This document shows, piece by piece, positions 1 to 6,347 of a stretch of DNA of 10,961 nucleotides (its first letter is position 1; each line of letters begins with the position of its first letter). The DNA comes from Gammaproteobacteria bacterium (GTDB lineage: Bacteria; Pseudomonadota; Gammaproteobacteria; Pseudomonadales; Pseudohongiellaceae). Under the pieces are notes generated by a model. The model was not told where the DNA came from. It was given only the letters and a program-made list of their open reading frames with translations, and searched no databases. The stretch covers positions 21,531-32,491 of the forward strand of contig JAESUT010000008.1 in the NCBI GenBank assembly GCA_016762995.1. Direction: 5' to 3'. Both the position numbers and the translations under genes were made by a program.

Positions 1-1
1 G

Positions 2-280
2 TCCAGTAACGATGTGGACATGGGTTCCTACAGTGACTTCAACCTCAACCTACCTGGCACTAATGATACGATTGCCGGCGTTTGCCACTCTCGTGACAGC
101 AACGCCAATATCCCCAGCCAGTGGCTAATCTATGTACGAGTAGAAAGCGTCGCTGACAGCGCAGAGAAATGCAAGAAACTGGGTGGTGAGATCTTGGATG
201 GGCCACGAAGAATGGGCGGCAGCAATTTTTGCGTGATTAAAGACCCAGCCGGTGCCGTTATGGCCCTACTCTCGAACTAA
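2..280 (+). CDS. VOC-fold (glyoxalase/bleomycin-resistance type) protein, 5' end missing
   Basis: This reading frame is open to the left edge, so only the C-terminal 92 or so residues are present. A GTG at 14 and an ATG at 20 lie in frame but look internal. The visible part fits the second half of a vicinal-oxygen-chelate domain: a beta strand (LIYVRVESV), a helix ending in KKLGGEIL, then strands leading to the family-typical KDPAGAVMALL near the C-terminus. VOC proteins are small cytoplasmic enzymes or binding proteins with a paired beta-alpha-beta-beta-beta fold, often metal-dependent (glyoxalases, dioxygenases, resistance proteins). The substrate cannot be inferred. The next gene starts 10 bases after the stop, so this is probably the upstream member of the same transcript. 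Confidence 0.8.
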   Translation, partial: SSNDVDMGSYSDFNLNLPGTNDTIAGVCHSRDSNANIPSQWLIYVRVESVADSAEKCKKLGGEILDGPRRMGGSNFCVIKDPAGAVMALLSN

Positions 281-290
281 CTAGGTGTAA

Positions 291-665
291 ATGATGCAAA
301 CCCTGAAGGGGAAATGTCATTGCGGCGCGGTCGAATTCGAAGTACGCAGCGAGGCGGGCCCCGAGGGTCTCAAACGCTGTGATTGCTCACTTTGCTCGCG
401 TAAGGGCGCGATCATGGCGACTGTCCTGTTAGCGGATCTTACAGTCACCAAGGGAGCCGATAAACTGAGCCTTTATCAGTGGAACAGCCGAGTCGCGCGA
501 CACTATTTCTGTTCGGTTTGTGGAATCTACACCCACCACCAGCGGCGCAAAGCACCAAACGAATATGGCTACAACGTAGCCTGTATTGAAGGGTTTGACC
601 TCGCCAGTCTTGGCGACATTCCTATGACCGACGGTATCAGCATGAGTGTCGAGTCCAGCAACTAG
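291..665 (+). CDS. GFA/CENP-V family zinc-binding protein
   Basis: The protein has 124 residues, a usual length for a GFA-domain protein. It carries the full cysteine pattern of the family: C9 and C11 (KCHCGAVEF), C30, C32 and C35 (RCDCSLC), then C74 and C77 (FCSVCG), which in family members hold two zinc ions. The fold is named after glutathione-dependent formaldehyde-activating enzyme (Gfa), but most members are uncharacterised and the Gfa activity itself is disputed, so an enzymatic role should not be assumed. Two ATG codons occur in tandem at 291 and 294. The AGGTG at 283-287 is better spaced from the second, so the true start may be 294. It sits 10 bases after the VOC gene and 33 bases before the MOSC gene, on the same strand. 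Confidence 0.88.
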   Translation: MMQTLKGKCHCGAVEFEVRSEAGPEGLKRCDCSLCSRKGAIMATVLLADLTVTKGADKLSLYQWNSRVARHYFCSVCGIYTHHQRRKAPNEYGYNVACIEGFDLASLGDIPMTDGISMSVESSN

Positions 666-698
666 TGTTTTCTAATTACGCGAAAGAGAAAAATTTAC

Positions 699-1172
699 AT
701 GAACGCTACAGTAGAGAAAATCTTCGTAACAAAAACTCGGCGTGAACAGCCACAGGAAATATCTACCGCGAAACTCGAAGCGGGCAAGGGTATTATCGGT
801 GATCGCTATCACGGGGGCGCGCTAGAAATTCTCGCGGTAGGAGATGAAGTACCAGCGAATCACATAAGCCTGATCTCCAAGGAAGAGCTCGATAGTTTTC
901 TAGAGAGGAATAACGCCGAGATTGATTACGTGGATTTTCGCCGCAATATTCTGACCAGCGGCATCGATCTTTACGGTTTGATTGGCAAACAATTTAAGCT
1001 AGGCAATACCTTGTGTCAGGGCGTAGAAGACTGCGAGCCCTGTGCTTTTCTCGCCGCCACCGTCCACCGTGCGGTTCTGCCAGATCTGGAGAAGAAGGCC
1101 GGCCTACGAGCCATCATCCTAGAAGACGGCGAATTAAAAGTCGGCGACACAATCATCCCAACTGGTGACTAA
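699..1172 (+). CDS. MOSC-domain protein
   Basis: A 157-residue, single-domain MOSC protein. Visible family signatures are GIIGDRYHGG (31-40), the HISLISKEEL strand-helix (55-64), FRRNILTSGIDLYGLIG (80-96), the DCEPC motif with C112 and C115, and GLRAIILEDG (135-144). MOSC domains (molybdenum cofactor sulfurase C-terminal family) include YiiM/YcbX-type proteins that act with molybdenum cofactor, for example in detoxification of N-hydroxylated compounds. Conserved cysteine near the GIDL/CxPC region is thought to bind sulfur or the cofactor. No moco biosynthesis gene is adjacent, so the specific role is open. The stop TAA (1170-1172) lies just before the ATG of the next gene, which suggests coupled translation. 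Confidence 0.9.
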   Translation: MNATVEKIFVTKTRREQPQEISTAKLEAGKGIIGDRYHGGALEILAVGDEVPANHISLISKEELDSFLERNNAEIDYVDFRRNILTSGIDLYGLIGKQFKLGNTLCQGVEDCEPCAFLAATVHRAVLPDLEKKAGLRAIILEDGELKVGDTIIPTGD

Positions 1173-1173
1173 C

Positions 1174-1620
1174 ATGCAATTCTTTAACGTTTTACTAAGC
1201 AACCTGAAGAGCCGCCCGCATTGGATGAATGCACTGATGCTGTTCTGTGCGTATATGACATTCATCTACCTACCTTGGGATGTACTCCTAAAACCACTGT
1301 CTGAAGACCAGGAGGTGTGGTTCGGTCTACTCTTCACGGGCTGGGCTGCGAAGGTCGGTGGCTTACTGCATTGGTACGTTTACGGTGCAGGCTTCTGGGG
1401 GTTCTTGAAAATGCGTACGTGGATGTTTCCCTGGGCCGCTCTATACACCGCGCAGATTGCAGTAGGCATGTTCATTTGGAGCTTTCTCGATGAAAGAGGC
1501 AGCGGAGTAACGTCCGGACTGTTGGTTGCCGTTCCCTTCCTCGCGTTAGCGGTATTACTGTGGAGAACGCGTTATTTCAAAGCCGCTATCGAAACAGCTG
1601 TAGATGGCGAAGCCAATTGA
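1174..1620 (+). CDS. Small integral membrane protein, four predicted helices
   Basis: A 148-residue hydrophobic protein that I do not recognise as a named family. I chose the ATG at 1174, one base after the upstream stop, because GGTG at 1164-1167 is at a suitable distance; a GTG at 1165 would add three residues and overlap the MOSC gene. Hydrophobic segments lie at about residues 17-34, 49-79 (rich in Gly and Trp, interrupted by a conserved-looking HWYVYGAGFWG stretch), 86-104 and 114-131. The C-terminal tail RTRYFKAAIETAVDGEAN is soluble. It is sandwiched between MOSC and a secreted MBL-fold gene with overlaps on both sides, so it may be a membrane partner of the MBL protein. That link is inferred only from position. 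Confidence 0.75.
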   Translation: MQFFNVLLSNLKSRPHWMNALMLFCAYMTFIYLPWDVLLKPLSEDQEVWFGLLFTGWAAKVGGLLHWYVYGAGFWGFLKMRTWMFPWAALYTAQIAVGMFIWSFLDERGSGVTSGLLVAVPFLALAVLLWRTRYFKAAIETAVDGEAN

Positions 1621-2549
1621 AGCCACTTGTCAGAATCGCCACCGCCTTGTGCTCAATCCTTTTGACCACAACCTCGTTTGCGCAAACTGACGAACCCTAT
1701 ATCTACATACTCGGTGTTGCACAGGATGCCGGCTATCCACAGATAGGCTGTTATGCAGAGCACTGCCTCCCTGGCTGGATTGATCCGGGCCTACGCCGAG
1801 GTGCAACATCAATTGCTGTTATAAACCCTGATTCTGGGCAGAAATACCTTTTCGAGGCTACGCCTAATCTACCGGCACAGTTGTACGCACTAGACCTAGA
1901 AGCACCCAATGCTCGCTTCCAACTTGCCGGCGTGTTTCTCACTCATGCTCATATTGGACACTATGCCGGATTGATGTTCCTCGGAACTGAGGCGATGTCA
2001 GCTGTCAATCAGCCGGTCTACGCCATGCCGCGCATGTTTAGCTTTCTAGAGAACAATGGTCCATGGAGCCAGTTGGTTGAGAATAAAAATATTCGCTTAG
2101 AGGCGCTGCAGGATCGGCAGGGGAAAAGTTTTCCCGACATCGACGTTACCCCGTTTCTCGTTCCCCATAGGGACGAATTTTCCGAGACGGTGGGCTATGA
2201 GATTACCGGACCAAACAAGAAAGCTGTGTTCATTCCAGATATCAATAAGTGGTCTGTGTGGGAAACAAATCTCGCCGAACTCGTAAGATCAGTGGACTAT
2301 GCCTTGATCGATGCGACTTTCTATGACGACGGTGAATTGCCTGGCCGCGACATGTCACAAATCCCGCACCCCTTCGTTTCGGAAAGTATGGAAGCGTTGA
2401 GCGAGTTACCGGCCGAGGAGCGTGCGAAAGTCTGGTTCATACACTTTAACCATACGAACCCACTGCTGAATACGGAAAGTGACGAGAGTAAATTCGTTAG
2501 ATCGCAGGGATACAATATAGCAGCCGAAGGCATGCGACTCCCACTCTGA
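1617..2549 (+). CDS. Secreted PqqB-like metallo-beta-lactamase-fold protein (TTG start)
   Basis: The chosen start, TTG at 1617, gives a 310-residue precursor with a clean Sec signal peptide (MKPLVRIATALCSILLTTTSFA, cleavage after A22). The frame stays open to a GTG at 1560, but the extra 19 residues (polar, RYRNSCRWRSQ) would bury the signal and are the out-of-frame shadow of the upstream gene. The mature protein begins with YIYILGVAQDAGYPQIGC and CLPGW, resembling PqqB-type MBL proteins. It has the metal-site motif THAHIGHYAGL (H110, H112, H115), VPHRDE (H184), FIPDINKW (D208), DATFYDDGEL (D232) and FIHFNHTNP (H276, H279). The usual Asp of HxHxDH is Gly here. No PQQ biosynthesis genes are nearby, so it is not PqqB proper; a periplasmic hydrolase is likely, with unknown substrate. 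TTG overlaps the preceding TGA. Confidence 0.88.
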   Translation: MKPLVRIATALCSILLTTTSFAQTDEPYIYILGVAQDAGYPQIGCYAEHCLPGWIDPGLRRGATSIAVINPDSGQKYLFEATPNLPAQLYALDLEAPNARFQLAGVFLTHAHIGHYAGLMFLGTEAMSAVNQPVYAMPRMFSFLENNGPWSQLVENKNIRLEALQDRQGKSFPDIDVTPFLVPHRDEFSETVGYEITGPNKKAVFIPDINKWSVWETNLAELVRSVDYALIDATFYDDGELPGRDMSQIPHPFVSESMEALSELPAEERAKVWFIHFNHTNPLLNTESDESKFVRSQGYNIAAEGMRLPL

Positions 2550-2571
2550 AAGAAAATTTGCGGTGCGCCGT

Positions 2572-4482
2572 TTAAGCGTTTCGCAACTTCTCTAACTCTT
2601 CCCAACGTTCATACGTTTTCTCAAGTTGGCTCTGCACATCTGCCACCTGCTTCAGTGTTTCCTCGACAGATTTTCCACCGTCGTCCTGATTGTCGTAGAA
2701 CTCAGGTTGCGACATGTGTTGCTCTAACTCAGACTGATTAAGCTCAAGCGCTTCTATCTTTGCAGGCAGCGCCTCAAGTTCGCGCTGATCCTTGTAGGAG
2801 AGCTTCTTGCTCTTGGGTTTTTTGACCTCGATAGTTTGTTCTTTTGATTTTGTAGTAGATTTTGCGCTTGCCTTCTCGCTGGATTCGAAACTGAACAAAC
2901 TGTTCCCTCTGCGTGCCCAATCGCTGTATCCGCCGACATACTCGCTGATCTGTCCATCGCCTTCGAACACCATGAGGCTGGTAACCACGTTATCCATGAA
3001 CTGCCTATCGTGACTAACAAGTAGCACCGTGCCTTCGAACTTCAATAGTATGTCTTCTAGCAGTTCCAACGTCTCGATATCAAGATCGTTGGTTGGCTCA
3101 TCTAGCACCAGAATATTCGCAGGCCTGCTAAACACCTTCGCGAGTATCGCCCGGTTCTGTTCACCACCGGAGAGTGCCTTGGCCGGTGTACGAATCCTAT
3201 CTGGCGCAAAAAGAAAGTCGCCTAAGTAGCTGATCACATGCTTGCTATGACCATTGATCTCGATGTAGTCGGAACCACCGCTCACGTTATCGATCAAATT
3301 CTTTTCCATGTCGAGGTGTTCGCGCAACTGATCGAAGTAGGCAACCTCTAACTTTGATCCCAGCGTTACAGTACCTTCCTGTGCAGTCAGTTTGCCTAGC
3401 AGAATCTTAAGCAACGTCGACTTGCCCGCGCCGTTCGCACCGACGATACCGATACGGTCGCCACGCATAACCGTGGTAGAAAAGTTCTTAATAACAGGTC
3501 GGTCACCGAAGCTGTGACTGATGCCCTCCAATTCCGCCACAATCTTTCCTGAACTCTCTGAACTGTTCAGCTTAAACTTCGCGCTTCCCTCTAGCTCTCT
3601 GCGCGAGCCTCTCTCCTGCCGCAACGCCTCTAACGCGCGAACCCTGCCCTCGTTGCGTGTGCGTCTAGCCTTGATGCCCTGTCGAATCCAGACCTCTTCT
3701 TCAGCCAGTTTCTTATCAAATAATTTATTCGCTTTCTCTTCACTGGCTAACTGTTGTTCGCGAAATTCGAGAAATTTTTCGAATGTTCCTTCGAACTCGT
3801 ACAAATGCCCTCTATCAATCTCTACGATCTTGTTAACTACATTCTGTAAAAAGGTTCTATCATGAGTAACGAGTAAAACGGCACCGTTATAGTCTTGTAG
3901 CTGTTTCTCTAGCCATTCTATCGCGGGTACATCGAGGTGATTGGTCGGTTCGTCGAGAAGAAGAAATTCTGGCTCTCTTACCAGTGCGCGTGCCAAAGCC
4001 ACACGCTTGCGCCAACCCCCGGATAGCTCCGACATGAGTTTATCCGCTGGTAATTGGAGTTGGGTGATAATTGTGTCTACTTTTTGTCCTAGGCTCCAAC
4101 CCTCCTTCGCTTCCAGCTCTCCCTGCACGCGCTCGAGTTTTGCCATGTCGGCATTCTCGTAGTCGGCAATCAGGTGATGATACTGTTTTAGGAGCTCGCC
4201 AACTTCCGCCAGCCCGCCCGCAACCATGTCATAAACAGATTGCTCGTCGGCCTCGGGTAGCGACTGCTCTAACCACGCAACTTGCACTCCGGGCCTAAGC
4301 CAGCGCTCACCACTGTCAGGCTGCATCGAACCCGCAATGACTTTCATGAAGGTGGTTTTGCCAGCACCATTACGGCCTAACAATCCAATCTTACTGCCCT
4401 TCTTCAGCGTGAAGTTGACTTCATCGAGAAGGATATGAGTACCAAAATTGAGAGCAACTTTATCGAGGCGAACTAGAGGCAT
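2572..4482 (-). CDS. uup: ABC-F ATPase Uup
   Basis: A 636-residue soluble protein with two ABC ATPase domains and no membrane segments, the usual length for Uup. Domain 1 has Walker A GRNGAGKT (36-43), signature LSGGW (153-157), Walker B FLLLDE (173-178) and the switch His H207. A charged linker follows (about 240-315). Domain 2 has Walker A GANGAGKS (348-355), LSGGE (437-441), ILVLDE (457-462) and H491. The C-terminal part (about 560-636) is a charged coiled coil, the DNA/ribosome-binding extension typical of Uup. ABC-F proteins act on ribosomes; Uup is also tied to precise excision of transposons and ribosome assembly. I start at MPLVRLDKV (ATG at 4480-4482), where the family begins; an in-frame ATG at 4527 would add 15 unlikely residues. 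It converges with the MBL gene, 22 bases apart. Confidence 0.93.
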   Translation of the reverse strand: MPLVRLDKVALNFGTHILLDEVNFTLKKGSKIGLLGRNGAGKTTFMKVIAGSMQPDSGERWLRPGVQVAWLEQSLPEADEQSVYDMVAGGLAEVGELLKQYHHLIADYENADMAKLERVQGELEAKEGWSLGQKVDTIITQLQLPADKLMSELSGGWRKRVALARALVREPEFLLLDEPTNHLDVPAIEWLEKQLQDYNGAVLLVTHDRTFLQNVVNKIVEIDRGHLYEFEGTFEKFLEFREQQLASEEKANKLFDKKLAEEEVWIRQGIKARRTRNEGRVRALEALRQERGSRRELEGSAKFKLNSSESSGKIVAELEGISHSFGDRPVIKNFSTTVMRGDRIGIVGANGAGKSTLLKILLGKLTAQEGTVTLGSKLEVAYFDQLREHLDMEKNLIDNVSGGSDYIEINGHSKHVISYLGDFLFAPDRIRTPAKALSGGEQNRAILAKVFSRPANILVLDEPTNDLDIETLELLEDILLKFEGTVLLVSHDRQFMDNVVTSLMVFEGDGQISEYVGGYSDWARRGNSLFSFESSEKASAKSTTKSKEQTIEVKKPKSKKLSYKDQRELEALPAKIEALELNQSELEQHMSQPEFYDNQDDGGKSVEETLKQVADVQSQLEKTYERWEELEKLRNA

Positions 4483-4757
4483 GGAATAATTACTTTGGTA
4501 GAAAGCTGGTGACTGACGGGCCGCCATTCTACATCATAGATTGGATGAAAAGGCATCGATTGCGCACTAGTGCGAGACAAAAAGGAAAAATGGATCGTTG
4601 GGAATTAGTAGTCAATTTCACCAACTTCTCATGAGATTCTCTATTGCAGTAGAATTTTATACTAACTATTTCAATGACTTAACTGTTGGTATGGATGCTG
4701 CATTGAATAGGACAATAGATAAAAGTGATGAAAAGTTTACTCCCGGAGACAGAAGTC
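4483..4757. promoter_or_regulatory. Divergent control region between uup and the YbaN-like gene
   Basis: This stretch separates two genes read away from each other and must hold both promoters. On the minus strand a TATGAT -10-like box lies at 4533-4538, without a good -35. On the plus strand TATACT at 4658-4663 is -10-like, again without a good -35. A perfect palindrome is listed separately at 4563-4574. The region is visibly AT-rich between 4610 and 4740. No convincing gene is contained in it. Confidence 0.5.
4563..4574. repeat. Perfect 12-bp palindrome, operator candidate
   Basis: CGCACTAGTGCG reads identically on both strands with no spacer, and does not extend further on either side. 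It lies about 80 bases upstream of the uup start codon and about 25-30 bases upstream of the TATGAT box on that strand, a position suited to a dimeric DNA-binding regulator. No regulator gene is adjacent, and function is inferred from symmetry and position only. Confidence 0.4.
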
Positions 4758-5111
4758 ATGAACGAAAAGAAATCAGTAAACGGTTTGCTACCATTATTGT
4801 TCAAGGGAGCCTGTTTAATCTTAGTTGGCCTGCTTACTCTAGTCGGCCTCGTTGGATTGATCTTGCCCATCATCCCAGGCTTCTTGTTCCTAATACTTGC
4901 GGCAATGCTATTAGCAAAAATATCGCACCGCTTCGACGCTCTATTGCATAAAAATGAGAATGTGAGAATTTGGCGCCGTCGCTGGAATACTAGCAACGCA
5001 CTGCCTTTGCTACAGCGCGTAAAATTGTCTTGTTTGTTAGTAGCGAGGGCTGTAGTGAATGGCGTGGAAGCAGCAGTTAATTCATTTAACAAGACTAAAG
5101 CGGATAACTAA
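4758..5111 (+). CDS. YbaN/DUF454-like small inner-membrane protein
   Basis: I start at ATG 4758 (MNEKKSVNG), which has a well-placed GGAGA at 4745-4749; a GTG at 4725 would add 11 residues but has no ribosome site. The 117-residue product has one long hydrophobic stretch at residues 9-53, probably a two-helix hairpin turning at the LPIIPGF motif (36-42). After it come AKISHRFDALLHKN (53-66) and a basic patch with three arginines (IWRRRW, 71-76). The pattern hydrophobic hairpin, LP..PG, LLAA..LA..S.RF..LL resembles the first part of YbaN (DUF454) proteins, but the last helices of YbaN are replaced by a weakly amphipathic tail. A PGPGW-type membrane protein is an alternative. Function is unknown. 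The stop is 7 bases from the stop of the convergent protease gene. Confidence 0.72.
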   Translation: MNEKKSVNGLLPLLFKGACLILVGLLTLVGLVGLILPIIPGFLFLILAAMLLAKISHRFDALLHKNENVRIWRRRWNTSNALPLLQRVKLSCLLVARAVVNGVEAAVNSFNKTKADN

Positions 5112-5118
5112 CCACACT

Positions 5119-6291
5119 TTATTCGATTGTGAATATTTCTACGTTCGAGAAAACATCGATCATACCTGCTGTATTGTAAGGTTGCACCGCAACATAGAGA
5201 GACGTGCCCACCTCCAGAGTCCCAGAAAGAGTAACTAGCGGCCCTACATCCAGACTACCTACCGGGGCTTGAGAGGGGAATGGCGCGTAGTAGAGTATAT
5301 AACCAGTTGCACCAGGCACCTTAGACCAACTAATCGTGACAGCTTTGCCGTCTACCACTATTGCTAACACCGGTGCTGGGGTTCCAGCATTAGGCGCCAA
5401 TGTGGTAAAGGTCGCATCAGTAGCATGCTCTTGAATGAAGCTGGCAAGTGCAGAAACGCTAGAATAGACACCTGGTGATTCAGGATCACCGCATGCCGGC
5501 CCACCTATACCACCAAAACTCACGATACCTACCTGCACAAATGAATCGCCACTGGCGATACTGAGTGGGCCCCCGCTATCACCCTGACAGGTGTCGACAG
5601 TTGGTGTAGCCGTGCTGCCACCGGCGCAGATCATATTGTCGGTAATCCCGTCGAAATAAATATCTAGGCAAGTGCTGTTATCAACTATCGATTGCTTCGC
5701 CTGCAAAAGCATGTCCGATGGATCGATCGATTCGTTGTCTTCGTCTACTGCCGTTGCACCCCAGCCCATAATTATCGCCTCGATGCCTGCATCGATTGTA
5801 GGCGCATCTGCTGCGAGCAAAGACACCGGCTGTAAATCCACGGCGGCTGTGATTTCTACGAGCGCTATATCAAAATCATTTGAATTCGGGCTCGTGTCAA
5901 AGTTTGGCTGGTAATTAGGATGCACGATTATCTGCCCAATCGCTGCTTCTATCGCTTCAGTTGCAGGAGGGGAAGTTGTGTCTGTATTTAGAAAAACCGT
6001 AGACATTGCACCCGTTTCGATATCGATCTCATCACCCGCCTCGTTAAGGAAGCAGTGTGCCGCCGTAAGAATCCAGGTTGGAGATATAAGACTAGCGCCG
6101 CAGTATTGCTCGCCCGTGTCATAAGCGAGATAGGCGATCCATGGATAGGTCGATAGTAAAGCCGCCGCACCGCCAATAATGGCAGAAGTATCCGCCGCTT
6201 TAGCATTGCTGCTGACATCTTTAGCAGAGGCAGAGCCCAGCACAGAGATAAGTAGCAAAGTCAGAAATAGGGATTTGAACGTGGATCTCAT
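5119..6291 (-). CDS. Secreted trypsin-like serine protease with C-terminal FN3-like domain
   Basis: A 390-residue precursor of the chymotrypsin (S1) family. Signal peptide 1-23 (cleavage after ASA), a short propeptide (24-37), then the mature N-terminus IIGG at 38-41. The catalytic triad is complete: H79 (LTAAHC), D141 (DFDIALVEI) and S239 (CQGDSGGP). D233, six residues before the serine, matches Asp189 of trypsin, so cleavage after Lys/Arg is expected. Six cysteines (C64, C80, C208, C222, C235, C267) fit three classic disulfides. Residues about 303-390 (PAPVLAIVVDGKAVTISWSKVPGATGYILYY...) look like a fibronectin type III domain, perhaps for substrate or surface binding. Exported to the periplasm or medium. 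It lies 56 bases after the oxidoreductase gene on the same strand and could be co-transcribed, but a hairpin lies between them. The residue before IIGG is Ala, not Arg/Lys. Confidence 0.92.
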   Translation of the reverse strand: MRSTFKSLFLTLLLISVLGSASAKDVSSNAKAADTSAIIGGAAALLSTYPWIAYLAYDTGEQYCGASLISPTWILTAAHCFLNEAGDEIDIETGAMSTVFLNTDTTSPPATEAIEAAIGQIIVHPNYQPNFDTSPNSNDFDIALVEITAAVDLQPVSLLAADAPTIDAGIEAIIMGWGATAVDEDNESIDPSDMLLQAKQSIVDNSTCLDIYFDGITDNMICAGGSTATPTVDTCQGDSGGPLSIASGDSFVQVGIVSFGGIGGPACGDPESPGVYSSVSALASFIQEHATDATFTTLAPNAGTPAPVLAIVVDGKAVTISWSKVPGATGYILYYAPFPSQAPVGSLDVGPLVTLSGTLEVGTSLYVAVQPYNTAGMIDVFSNVEIFTIE

Positions 6292-6326
6292 GGCGGATTT
6301 CTCTTGTACACTGTTTTTGTTGCTAG

Positions 6327-6343
6327 TGAGTGCGATGCACTCA
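6327..6343 (-). repeat. Intercistronic hairpin between oxidoreductase and protease genes
   Basis: TGAGTGC and GCACTCA form a perfect 7-bp stem around a 3-base loop, starting 4 bases after the oxidoreductase stop. In the minus-strand transcript it is followed by CUAGCAACAAAAAC, with no U tract, so it is not a standard intrinsic terminator. It may protect the 3' end of the upstream message, cause partial termination, or be a protein site. Confidence 0.45.
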
Positions 6344-6347
6344 GCGC

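Noticed and set aside
1560..1616. N-terminal extension of the MBL protein from GTG 1560
   Set aside because: The 19 extra residues are polar and arginine-rich, come from the shadow of the membrane gene and would displace the signal peptide.
1617..1690. MBL protein as a lipoprotein (Cys at residue 12)
   Set aside because: The residues before the Cys do not form a lipobox; a standard signal cleavage at SFA fits better.
2321..2605. Minus-strand open frame spanning the MBL-uup junction
   Set aside because: It lies antisense to conserved MBL motifs and overlaps the end of uup; no family resemblance.
4644..4663. TTGCAG with TATACT as a promoter for the YbaN-like gene
   Set aside because: The boxes are only 8 bases apart, too close for a sigma70 promoter.
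4598..4951. Open frame of 117 codons on the plus strand
   Set aside because: It overlaps the YbaN-like gene in another frame, lacks a ribosome site and has no domain-like pattern; the gene at 4758 has a good GGAGA and a coherent membrane topology.
4679..5092. Minus-strand open frame opposite the YbaN-like gene
   Set aside because: Antisense shadow with no start signal or recognisable composition.
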